Positions 54,912 through 64,000 of a stretch of DNA of 64,000 nt are shown here, piece after piece (position 1 is the stretch's first letter; every line of letters starts with the position of its first letter). Origin of the DNA: Lasiosphaeria ovina (Eukaryota > Ascomycota > Sordariomycetes > Sordariales > Lasiosphaeriaceae); the NCBI GenBank assembly GCA_033439765.1, contig JAULSN010000003.1:6014001-6078000 (forward strand), written 5' to 3'. The position numbers and the translations under genes are program-made. The notes beneath the pieces were generated by a model. That model searched no databases. It was not told the DNA's origin and was given only the letters and a program-made list of their open reading frames with translations.

Positions 54912-55906
54912 GGGAGGCAGGGATTTGGTTTGTTAGTCCCCCGTGTTGTGTGGTTGACGCACCTGGTAAAACGACAGTTCGTTGCGCCTCGTCAGCTCGG
55001 GGATCAGCGGCGTTGAACACAGCCGGACAAAATTGTCTAGCGCGGCGGCGCTGGCCAGCTCGGCCGTCGATCGCTGCAGGCCGTCGGGGTTGTTGTAGCA
55101 CGTCACCACGGACTGGCGCGGGTGCTGCTGCTGCTGGAGCGGGTGCGGCTCGCTCGACTCGGCAAAGGAGAAGCGGTCGCGGTACTTGTGGGCGAGGGCG
55201 GTGAAGCGGTCTCGGAGCGTTGCGTCGCTAGCTACGAAATGGCCGACAAAGACCAGGTCGTCGGCGGCGGTGAAGGACGTGGCGTTCCGGCCGCTGATGC
55301 GCGACACGGCGGGGCGGAGGGCGCGGCGCAGATATCCGGCGATGGATGCGGCCTTGCGCGGGCCGCGGTACCGGTCGAGCTTGCCGCCGTGGTGGTAGAG
55401 CCGGATCGCCGGGAACGACGCCACGCCGAGCTCTTCGCAGTCCTTGGGCGTCGCGGAGCAGTCGACGCTGACCACGTCATCCTCGCCTTCGTTTTGCCGG
55501 AGCAGCGTCCATTCTGGCTCGAGAGCTTGGCTGTTTTCCCTGTTGCGATGGCCCTGTCAGGACTTCACTTGGCTCTGTGACGGCGGGGTTAACTGGGCTG
55601 GGGTCGGATGCTCACTCGTTGGGCTGTGGCAGATATCTCTAGGTCAGTGCTGGTCAACGGCGGCTGGGTTCTGGGGTCATAATTACATACGAGAATAACT
55701 GCTCAAAGATCAACGTCAGCAACAAGATCACGGCTGTCTGCCTTCTGTCTCCAAAGCTCCAAGGTACTGTACTCACACGCAACCAGAGTGTGCTCGTTGG
55801 ACCGCAGGGCCTCCTTCAGCGCGCCTGTGTCGTCGACATGGTCCCACGCCAGCGTCCGGCCAGATAACAGAACGCCGACGGCAAAAAAAGGCCTAAAAAA
55901 TCTCAT
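54495..55906 (-). CDS. PDI-like ER protein lacking the CxxC active site, with HDEL
   Basis: Model: exons 55906-55777, 55698-55691 (8 nt), 55553-54963 and 54851-54495; 361 residues. A signal-like N-terminus (MRFFRPFFAVGVLLSGRTLA) leads into a thioredoxin-type fold. Where PDI has VAFxAPWCGHCKALEPEW this protein reads VAFILGHRNRENSQALEPEW, so both active-site cysteines are absent. VSVDCSATPKDCEELGVASF, PAIRLYHHGG and GKLDRYRGPR match the rest of a PDI a-domain. Two further PDI b-type domains follow, and no a-prime domain. The C-terminus GGHDEL is an ER-retention signal. It is probably a non-catalytic chaperone or scaffold in the ER lumen. The micro-exon is the least certain part; alternatives are given in the findings. 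Confidence 0.75.
54875..54909. repeat. (AT)n microsatellite in an intron
   Basis: About 17 AT units lie inside the last intron (54852-54962) of the PDI-like gene. Length is likely to vary between strains. Confidence 0.9.
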
Positions 55907-56504
55907 CTCGAGGTTCAAGCAGCGCGAGTAGGCAGAAACAAGCACAGAGACCAGCTCGCCATCTTCAGGACGACTGGAGCGTCCCTCTCGACGACACGGC
56001 AAGGGAACCCGCACCTCGTAGGTATTTGACAACTGCAGGGCCGCGGGGGAGGCGTGAGCTGACAGGGGTAGCTCTCGACAGGGGCCCGACAGGGGTGCAT
56101 GAGCCGGGCCGCCCAGACCTTACGACCGTGCCAGCGCTCTGCGACAGGTGATGCCCCTGAAAACGTGCGCAGACAAGCTTTTCTAGCAGGAAAGCCCTTG
56201 TCGCAGCGCCAACAGCCTCTGTCGATTTGTTTCAAGATACGCAGAACCGCCCGCCTGCGTCAGACGACGCCGGGCGTAGTCGGGCGTAGGGCGTCATGTC
56301 ATGTCATCAGACGGCGGCAGCAGCCCAAGCCGGCAATGTCGAGGGGTGGGGGGTTAAGACGAAGCGCGCTGGCCTCGACGTCTCCCTCCCTCTCTCTCGA
56401 GTTCGACATTTGCGCCGTCCTCGCCATGTCACGGCTACCCTGTTGTTGACACTTGACTGCTGTCAGATACCAAGTCTTAAGAACAACCAACGAACCCGAC
56501 GACA
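55907..56504. promoter_or_regulatory. Shared divergent promoter, PDI-like gene / prolyl hydroxylase-like gene
   Basis: 598 bp lie between the two start codons. GC-rich, with no TATA box that I trust and no clear unfolded-protein-response element. Co-regulation from this spacer is possible but not shown by sequence. Confidence 0.45.
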
Positions 56505-56612
56505 ATGGCTTTGTCGCAGGCATTCCTCTCGGCATTGGGCGCTCTCGCTGCCCTTCAATGCGTCGCGGCCGGCTCCAGTGACGCGCAGCAGCAACAGACC
56601 CCTCTCGTGAGC

Positions 56613-56650
<38 letters not shown>

Positions 56651-57432
56651 GTACGCCTGCGAACACCCGCCGTACAAGGTTCTCATGGTGTCCAAATCGC
56701 CGCTCGTCATCTACATCAGCAACTTCCTCACGGCCGACGAGCGCGCCCACCTGCAGCGCGTCACGTACGTCAACTCCTCCCACCACCCAACGCATGCACG
56801 ACTAACATTCTCGCCACTGCAGCAAGGACTCGTTCTCGCGGTCGGGCGTGGCGGACCGCGGCAGCGTCGGCGTCGGCGGCAAGGCGGTGCACCAAGTGCG
56901 GACGTCGCAGTCGACGAACGTGGGGCGCGACGGGGTGGTGCGGTGCATCGAGGAGCGGGCGCTCGCGTTCCAGGGCTACTCGGTGCCGCGGACGCACCTG
57001 GAGCCGGTGCAGCTGGTCAAGTACGGGCCGACGGAGCGGTACCACTTCCACACGGACTGGTTCACCGACGGCACGGCCACGCACGCGGCAGCAGCAGCGG
57101 GCGGCAACCGGGCCAGCTCCTTCTTCGCGTACGTGCACGTGGCTAACGACACGACGGGCGGCGGCACCAACTTCCCGCGGCTCGACGCCCCGGGCGACGC
57201 GCGCTGGTGCGACGCCGGGCTGGTCGACTGCGACGAGCCGTGGGAGAACGGCGTCACGTTCCGTCCGGTCGAGGGCAACGCCATCTTCTGGGAGAACTTG
57301 TTGCCCGACGGCTCCGGCGACGAACGCACCCTGCACGCCGGCCTGCCCGTGTCGGGCGGCGGCAAGATCGGCATGAACATCTGGACGCGCCAGCTGCCCC
57401 TCAGCGACGACATCCGGGGGCCTGACGTGTGA
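56505..57432 (+). CDS. Secretory-pathway prolyl 4-hydroxylase-like 2-oxoglutarate/Fe(II) dioxygenase
   Basis: Exons 56505-56764 and 56823-57432 with a 58-nt intron (GTACGT, branch CTAAC, acceptor TGCAG) give 289 residues. A signal peptide (MALSQAFLSALGALAALQCV) is followed by a Gln/Ser-rich segment with a run of about 13 Ser coded by AGC repeats. The dioxygenase domain shows the iron ligands in RYHFHTDWF (His163, Asp165) and LHAGLPV (His258), and the 2-oxoglutarate-binding Lys268 in GGGKIGMNIW. YVHVANDTTGGGTNFPRL and EGNAIFWENLLPDG are typical of the collagen-type P4H catalytic domain. It would hydroxylate proline in proteins entering the ER. No ER-retention signal is seen. It is divergent to the PDI-like HDEL gene, 598 bp away. 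Confidence 0.92.
56610..56649 (+). repeat. (AGC)n trinucleotide repeat coding poly-Ser
   Basis: About 13 AGC codons in a row inside the first exon of the prolyl hydroxylase-like gene, between the signal peptide and the catalytic domain. Confidence 0.9.
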
Positions 57433-57511
57433 TGAGATTGCTTCTCTAACTTTTTGAAAAGACGTGAGAAGGCACTTCCCAAAAAAAAGAAGATCTCGCC
57501 GCCGGGAATTG

Positions 57512-57584
57512 AGCCCGACGTGGGGGTCGAACCCACAACCTTGAGATTAAGAGTCTCACGCTCTACCGATTGAGCTAGCCGGGC
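57512..57584 (-). tRNA. tRNA-Lys (anticodon CUU)
   Basis: 73 nt on the minus strand, no intron. The acceptor stem GCCCGGC pairs with GTCGGGC (one G-T pair). The A-box region reads TAGCTCAATCGGTAGAGC. The anticodon arm is GAGACTCTTAATCTC with CTT at the anticodon. The T arm GTGGGTTCGACCCCCAC contains the B box. All stems close. It lies 79 bp after the stop codon of the prolyl hydroxylase-like gene on the opposite strand. Confidence 0.97.
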
Positions 57585-58168
57585 GAGTCTGGTGGGTTTG
57601 TTTTGTGGAGTAACAAGCTTGCAACTCAGCCCATGTACCATGTCATTGCCGACCAGCCTGCGCAGAGTTTTACGCCAGAGGCAAAATTTGGCTTTGCGGC
57701 CTTTTTGAGTCTTTGCGGATGGGATACAGGCAAACCTTGGGGTGTGTTGCACTAGGACCGATTACGGTTTCTGTGCCTCCAGATCTCAACAAGGCGTCCG
57801 TCCACAAGGGCAAAATACCCAAATGCAAGCCAACGAGGCAACAATGTAATTTATATACAACAAATGTTTATTTACCCCAATTTCCCATATAAAATGATGC
57901 GTCCGTACAGCATGACGACAACTCCCGCTCGCCTGGAGTTTAGTATTCTTTTCCTTCTGTCTGTCCCCTTGCAGCCCTTATGTCTAAGTCATGATTGACT
58001 CTGACTGACTGGCCTGAGTCTTCCCCTTCCCCCTTTTCTCACCCCCAACCATAACACAGCATGTCGGGCAAAACTGTTTCCCCGTGTATTCCGCACCACA
58101 GCAACCGCGCCCACCGGATTGCATTTCGAGTACAGTGTGTGATGCAACTGTCTGCCGTCTTCCCACCG
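57585..58168. other. Intergenic region between tRNA-Lys and the aspartic protease
   Basis: 3' flank of the protease gene. No gene-like frame; composition is ordinary. Confidence 0.5.
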
Positions 58169-58784
58169 TCAACATGCGCCGACCACATACTGGGTGTCGC
58201 GCGTCGTCTGCCCCACGCTGACCACCCCGTCGCCGCAGTTGTAGTACTGGTTCATCCAGACCACGTCTGACTGCTGGTCGAAGACGACTGCAATTCGGGG
58301 GGGATAAAAGTCAGCAAAACCAAGTGTCACATCCGACAGAGACAAAGAGAGAAGAGAGAAACCCACGGTACGCGCCCCGGATGAACGTGTCGCCCAACAC
58401 ATAATTGGTCGACCCGACGTCGGCGGGCTGCACGCCGAGCATGCAGTGGCCGGGGTACTGCTGATAAACGAAATCCTTGTAGCGCACGCTGATGACCATG
58501 CGGCCGCGGTTGAAGCCGAAGTCGACGGTGCCGGGCCCCGTGTTGTTGCGCCACGCGCAGTCGACGATGTAGTTGCCCGCCGCGTCGACGGTCGCCTGGA
58601 ACTGCTGCCCGATCTGCGCGACCAGGTCCTCGCGGATGTACGACAGCGTCGACCCCGTGTCGATCAGCGTCGGCATCGTGAACGTGTCCCGCGGCGTGTA
58701 GATGACGGGCGCCTGCCCCGACTTGGTCATGCCCACCGACGTCACGTTGACCCAGTATCTTGAGCGTGTCAGTTTGTGTGTGCT

Positions 58785-58820
<36 letters not shown>

Positions 58821-60464
58821 GTTGGTAGGGGGAAGACAAAGACTCACTGGATCCAATTCGGGTCCTGCTGCGAGATGGGCGGCCATATCGCCACGGGCTC
58901 CAGCGGGCCCGCAAACTTCCACCGGTTGATGCCGCCAAAGATGATTTCGCCTGTTTGCAGCCCATGTCAGTAAGCACGAGACAGACAACAAAGAAAGGGG
59001 GGACTGACTAAAGCCGTCCTGGTCGCCGCCCAGCCCCAAGCTGAAGATGGGCGCCGAGATCAGCTTCTGCGACACCATCAGGTCCAGCACGCTCGGGTAG
59101 TTGATCGAGTACGGGTACGAGTAGCCCAGCCCGAGGATGCCCGAGAAGGTGTAGTTGCTGTCGTTGGCCACGGCGAACTGCACGGCGGGGATCTGGAACA
59201 CTGTTGGCCAACGAGTTAACATGTGAGAAATTTCTCCTTTTCTCTGCTCAGCCATCCAAACAGGGAATGAACGAATTTGGTCCGAAGGCTAAAATAACCA
59301 CCACAACATACGGGAAGAAGGAAGGAAGGAAGGAAGGGAGTAAGGCAAAGCACAACAGGCAATAAAGAGGAAAGAATACAAAACTCACTCGCAATACTCA
59401 TGATATCCGACCAGTAGCTGCCTTTCACAGCGCCGGTGCCGTACGTGACGGCAAAGTCGCCGCCAACAAACGACGACGAGTTGGACTTGTTAGGGAAGTA
59501 GTTGCCGTAGCTCTGGCACAGCGTGGCGTCGGCCGACGTGTTGCACCGCGGGTTGACCCACAGCTCGTACGAGCCCGTGTCGATAAACACCTTGATCTTC
59601 TGCGGCGGCGTACCAATGTCCACTGTGTTTGGCTCCGTATCAGTGCATGTTTTCTTCACTCTTTGTTTGCATTGGTTTGGAGAATTCGGAGAGAGAAAGT
59701 GTATTCAGGGGCAAGTCAAGGGTGGATAAGACAAATGAAAGGTTTTCCGCACGCTGCAGAATATAGGCGATCCCGCCCAGGTCTTCGAGGTGCTGCCAGC
59801 CCCAGCGGCGGTCCGTCTGGTCTCTGCGGCGGATCTGCGCCGCGGCCGCGGGCTTTGCCGTCGCGGTTGCGGTCACGGTTACGGTGAACGCGGTCGGCGA
59901 CGGCGGAGCCAGTCTCGTCGCCTGCGCCACCGTCGACGATGGCGGCCTGGTCACGGTGGACAGGGATGACGGCGGGGGCCGTCCGGGGTAGTAGGATGGC
60001 AGGGGGAAGCTGCCGCCGCCCGAGGGCGTGGGGAAGGAGAAGGACGGCCACGGCGAGAAGGACGGCGGCGACGGGAAGCCCGTCTGCCCTGGTATCGGCG
60101 GCCAGCCGGGGATGGTGGGCTGGAAGGGGGATCCGGTGGGCCAGGGGCCCGGGATGGGTCCGTTCTGGCCGCCGCCTGGTCCTCCACCTGGCCCCCCTAG
60201 CGGTCCTGATGGAAAGCCCGGCGGCGGCGACCAGTGCCAGCCCCATTTCCACCCGCTCGATCCGTTGAAGTAGTGCCGCGACACGGGCAGCCGCACATAC
60301 CCTGGCTTCTTGGTCGGCGGCGGCGCCGCGCCGACCAGGTCTGACCCTACTGCCGGCCGTGGCGCCGCGCCGTCTTGGTGAGCCCCGTAGGCGGGCAGGG
60401 GGATAGTGGCGCCATGGCACGCTGCGGCCGAAAGCAGCACGCAGACGGCGATGTTGGGCAACAT
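58169..60464 (-). CDS. Secreted pepsin-type aspartic protease with long Pro/Gly-rich N-terminal region
   Basis: Six exons: 60464-59753, 59622-59389, 59200-59009, 58950-58848, 58758-58367 and 58287-58169; introns 130, 188, 58, 89 and 79 nt; 583 residues. A signal peptide (MLPNIAVCVLLSAAACHGA) is followed by about 210 residues rich in Pro, Gly, Ser and Thr (FPSGPLGGPGGGPGGG, then Ser/Thr-Pro stretches), much longer than a usual pepsin propeptide. A basic QIRRRDQTDRR lies just before the mature fold and could be a KEX2-type processing site. Both catalytic motifs are intact: VFIDTGSYELWV (Asp252) and TLIDTGSTLSYI (Asp447). FSGILGLGY and AYLVFDQQ fit the family. No clear GPI signal follows. It is probably secreted or wall-associated. 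Confidence 0.93.
58788..58819. repeat. Poly-T/A run in protease intron 4
   Basis: About 32 consecutive T on the plus strand (A on the coding strand) within the intron 58759-58847. Frames across it code only Phe or Lys runs and are not genes. Confidence 0.9.
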
Positions 60465-62648
60465 GTTAGAGCCGTGTCGGCCGCGTCGGCGGCCGTCAGA
60501 GTCTGGTGAGAAGGGAACGAACGCGCTGAAGCGGGCGGCTCAGGAGTCGAGACTCGCGCTGATTCTCCTGCGAGATGATGTTTGTATGTTGTCGACCATG
60601 GCCCGTTATATTGCCACCATCATTATTACAAGACTTCGCGGTGGCCGGGCTCCAGGAACAGTCGGCGACGTGTGCAGTAGCAGGCCTCGTTTATCTTGTG
60701 TGGCCGTGGGAAAGGTCAGTCCCTCGCAAAGCTACCACCGGGGAGTTTTCCCAGCCCAGTGTCTCGGGAAGAGTGGGAAGATAGTAGTGGGATCAGCAGC
60801 TTCCAGAAAGCCGGGACGGCGAGTCAAGTAATGGACAAGATCTGCCCGCCGAGACGCATACAGCAGCGCTATAGCAAGCTCCCTGCCTAAAGCTGTTCTC
60901 CACACGGATCGAGAGTGGACAGGAGAAACACAGGAAGACCAAGCCGACGCCAAGGAAGCCCGGGATGCTGATGGGTGAGAGAGAAATGGGCGCGCCGCTT
61001 TGCCAACTTCGGCATGCATGCAAATCTGCAGATGGTTCCACCCGCGCGCAGGAGCAGCGCTGAAAACTCTCCGGCGAGCAGAGGGTGAGAGGATATGGGG
61101 TCGTGTAGGGCTCGGCTCGTGCTGGCAGAGGCGATGTACGGTAGACAAGGCGGAACCTGCACTCGTCGCAGTGCGCCTTGGGAGCAGCAAGTGTTTCGTG
61201 GTGGTGGTAAAGCTGCTGTTTCTGCTGCTTCTGCTGCTGCTGCTGCTGCTCCTGCGCGGGTTTCCCAATCTCTAGCCATGTTTGGCCCCACGAACGCGGC
61301 AATATCTGTCCGTAGCTCGACAGCTCACTACACCCGTTACGAGCGAGGGCCGGTTTTTTACCCGATCCGGGGTAAGGGCAACAATAAACTCGAGGATATT
61401 GCCTACGTGGTGGAGGCGGATAAATGCAAATTGCGCAACCGCCCACGAGCGGCGACGAGGGAACGAGGAGCAAAAACACAGCGTCGACTTGCCAAAAAGT
61501 TCTAGCCCTTGTTTGGGGTGCAAGTTTACGCTTTTCGGCCAATCAATCCAAACGTTCCAAGCGGCACTTGCACTGCACAGAAGCAAGACGGCGAGTCGAT
61601 GGCAGTGCGGTTGCTGGTCCGGGAAGTGCCGGTCACGACACCGCGACGGAGACAGGGCTTAGCGAAGCGTGCGTGTGGTAGCAGCATGGTGCAGCACTGG
61701 GAGTCGTCTTCTCCGAGCCGCCAGGTCCATGCATGCCATGCCAGCAGCTCCCCGTGCAAGCCCGTGCCGGATTTGAACTTGGCCTGCCAGACGTTCAGAC
61801 TTCAACGAGCGACAATTCTTGGCGTCCAAGCTCTGTTCTTTGCTTGAAGGCCATGTTTACCACTTCGAGACGATGCAAGAGCAAAAAGCCAAAGAATCGT
61901 AACAAGACTGACCCAGGAGCGAAAGGCGACAGAAGGGCGGCAGGTGTGTCCGGTAGGTTGCTCATATACAATTAATGGCTAATAGCTTGGGTGGTCTCCG
62001 TGTGGGCGGTGTGCCATCTCCCGATTGGGCCCGCGGCTGGCTGATCGTCTCATTGACGGCTGGCCCCTGGTCTGCACTGATCCAGAACTCGCCCGTCTGA
62101 GGGAGCCACGGGTATTGCGGGGAAGAGACCATGGGCGTGGGGCAGAGTCGCGCTGGTTTGATCTATAATGCCGGCCGCTATGACGACAGACCACTCGGCA
62201 TATGGGCAGCCCCAAACTCGGCCACTCGTCAGGCATATACGACGCCAAGGCCTCTGGCCATTGAGCCGCCCGACGCCGTGATGTTCGCCTTGTGGTCCGC
62301 CCTTGGCGTCATCTTGGTTGATTTGCTTACTTCACGTGGTGGGCCTTCAGTCATTGGCGCGGCTAGCACAAGGCCCAAAGTCAGTGGAAGACGAGTTCAT
62401 GAAGATGTTCTTGATTCCGGAATGGCGGGCAAAGAGAATGTGGTTCTAGGCTTGGTAAGAAAATGAAATGAAGCAAAGGAGAGAATTCTCCAGCTCAATA
62501 TATATCCATCCACCAAAATAAGTAATCATAGCCTATCGCGCGTTCGGAGATAGCTCGCTTCTCCGCTCTCCTTGGGTTCTGCACGGAGCCAGTCTGGCAT
62601 CCACTGCTGCTTCATGGAAACAGCAATGTCGCTTTTGTCGTCCCACTC
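60465..62648. other. 2.2-kb intergenic region, no gene seen
   Basis: This holds the aspartic protease promoter and a long spacer. Frames up to 249 codons exist on the minus strand (60,793-61,542) but their composition (Ser/Arg/Pro with poly-Gln from a CTG repeat near 61,215-61,255) and lack of domains argue against coding. No tRNA, repeat family or terminal inverted repeat recognised. Confidence 0.45.
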
Positions 62649-63050
62649 CTAGTTATTGTTCAAATAGCTCATGGAGCGAGGCGCTGGGTCTGCGACACAG
62701 ATCTTGAGAGCAAATGCGGCTGTGCGCAACGACCTGAACAGAGGAGCCCAAGCCGTTACTTTGGCGGCCTCCAACTCTCTCGACTCCATTAGGAGCTCCG
62801 GTCTGTACAGATTGACGCCAAAGAACCTCAGGTCCATGTGTGTGGAAACGTGCTCGAGCATGGCAGGCTGGGTCGCCGATGATGGCCCCGTCATCGATGT
62901 TCAAGACGATGGCACGAATGTAGGAGAGCGTGACTGGCCGAGACCTCGCAAACTCCATAAAGACCTCGGGCTCCTCGACGTCGAGCGTGGTATTCTCCCA
63001 AAGGTATTCGCCAAGCTCGCGCGCGCGTGACAAGTGGGCTCACCTATGCC
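62649..63050 (-). pseudogene. Small relic resembling a fungal F-box/DUF7730-like protein
   Basis: Minus-strand text ARELGEYLWENTTLDVEEP and FMEFARSRPVTLSYIRAIVL looks like the region after the F-box in fungal proteins that compare 'old cell structure' residues. It then changes frame near 62,875 to EHVSTHMDLRFFGVNLY and ELEAAKVTAWAPLFRSLR. An intron there could explain the shift, but no strong splice pair is visible. There is no start and no F-box. Treat as a probable fragment; the family call is weak. Confidence 0.35.
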
Positions 63051-64000
63051 AGGTGGATAATATTATTGTAGTGTCGCCGCCTGCGAAAGTGACACTTGCA
63101 GGGTTTGTCACCTTCCCCAGCTCACGTTCCTGTCAAGGCATCCGTCCCCGGGATCCTTGTAAGAGCGGGCCGACAAGTTGAAGCAAATGCCTCGGCGCCA
63201 CCCAGCGGGAAAACTGGCATGAACACCATCGCCGTCGTGCTCGCTGTCTCCCAGGACGCGGTCTGTGAATAGCTTATATATGATTCAGCGTATCTCGAGG
63301 AGGAGACTGAAAAATGGAAGGCCAGATCTAAGAAGAACAGTTTAAATCTGCTAACTAATTATGATGGTGACCACGCGACCGCTTTCAGGAAATTGACCCA
63401 CGGAGCTATTTCCTACCCACTAGCCGGTGCCTTGTCCACGCGCCATTTCTCTCGGGCAGGTTTGACCGTTCGAAGTCCACAGCGGTCGATAGAATCCAAG
63501 TTGACTTCCGGGCGGAAGTTAAATGAGTCAAAGCCCTGGGTGAAATCCGGTTGGGGGCGACCGTAATCCATGATCCTGCAAGAGCAGTTTGAAGGTGGGT
63601 TTTCAGGCTCATTTTGGCTGTTTGCGTAGAGACACAGGACACAAGTTGCGGATTCCACCCAGTGTAGTTATGTGTCAAAAGAGACTGTGTCTGTGTGAGA
63701 ACAAAGGTCTTCGACAAAATTGCGGAGTTTTGAAGGACGAAAATTTGAAGCTCTTTAGCTCTGAATCTAGCCTAATAGTTAGGCACTAGAAGGCAGCATC
63801 GAGTCGTTAGGCTTGGCGTCGTCTCTCCGACCAACCTCCACCTCTTCACCTCTTAGAAAAGGAAAAAAAAGGCGAACAAGGGGAAAACTGAGCGACAAAA
63901 GGATAAAGAAAAGAGTGAAGAAAAAAATAGAGCATAAAGAGAAAGGGAATACACTTGAAGTGGCTTACACTACAATGACTGTAGTCGAGGTAAAAGTTCG
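63051..64000. other. Right end of window, no supported gene
   Basis: A minus-strand frame of about 80 codons at 63,413-63,658 (starting MESATCVLCLYANS) has balanced composition but no domain I know. The last 150 bp are A/G-rich (AAAGG/GAAAA). A gene could begin or end just outside the window. Confidence 0.35.

Noticed and set aside
58702..58973. Plus-strand ORFs with a long Phe run
   Set aside because: They translate the poly-T tract in a protease intron.
60793..61542. 249-codon minus-strand ORF with a Gln run
   Set aside because: The Gln run comes from a CTG/CAG repeat. The remainder has no recognisable domain and overlaps several equally long frames.
1..64000. CRISPR array, bacterial operon or prophage
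   Set aside because: No direct-repeat/spacer pattern. The genes are intron-bearing and of fungal type.

Overview
The window looks like nuclear DNA of a filamentous ascomycete, most likely a Sordariomycete and possibly Sordariales. Evidence: GC-rich coding exons; short introns (about 50-190 nt) with GTRNGT-type donors and CTAAC/CTGAC-like branch sites; HET-domain, STAND/ankyrin and Clr5 proteins; and relic genes whose nonsense codons mostly look like CAG-to-TAG or TGG-to-TAG changes, the kind of C-to-T damage left by repeat-induced point mutation (RIP). All gene models were built by hand from open frames plus splice signals. No database search was run, so family names rest on recognised motifs.

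Layout. 1-1.8 kb: no gene recognised. 1.8-11.6 kb: STAND-N/ankyrin protein (-), a small membrane ORF (+), a Clr5/zinc-finger protein (-) and a dynamin-like GTPase (+). 12.4-13.8 kb: two abutting gene relics, an F-box-like tail (-) and a broken GH43 arabinanase (+). 14-25.2 kb: M1 aminopeptidase (-), Tcp11/Sok1-like protein (-), HbpS/UPF0303-like protein (+), four-helix membrane protein (-). 26.4-31.3 kb: a decayed region with an alcohol dehydrogenase stub and pieces of HET-type genes. 31.4-41.8 kb: housekeeping block with a glutathionyl-hydroquinone reductase-type GST (-), tRNA m1A58 methyltransferase subunit Trm6 (+), Arp2/3 subunit ARPC3 (-), a 544-aa protein of unknown function with a minisatellite (+), and an F-box-like cysteine-rich protein (-). 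41.8-44.9 kb: no gene seen. 44.9-48.3 kb: secreted type-B carboxylesterase/lipase and an NmrA-like NAD(P)-binding protein. 48.5-54.5 kb: a transposon island with a pogo-like element, a Tad-like LINE gag relic, a possible copia-type LTR and one intact HET gene, bracketed by imperfect inverted repeats. 54.5-60.5 kb: a divergent pair (PDI-like HDEL protein lacking CxxC, and a secreted prolyl 4-hydroxylase-like dioxygenase), a tRNA-Lys(CUU), and a secreted aspartic protease with a long Pro/Gly-rich N-terminal region. 60.5-64 kb: mostly non-coding, with one small relic.

Main themes. Allorecognition-type genes are common (one intact HET gene, at least two HET relics, one STAND-N/ankyrin gene) and sit with mobile-element debris. 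The head-to-head PDI-like and prolyl-hydroxylase genes resemble the two partners of animal collagen prolyl 4-hydroxylase, which is the most suggestive functional arrangement in the window. Several genes start with tiny coding exons (6, 12 and 14 nt) and one model needs an 8-nt micro-exon; automatic gene callers would probably mis-start these.
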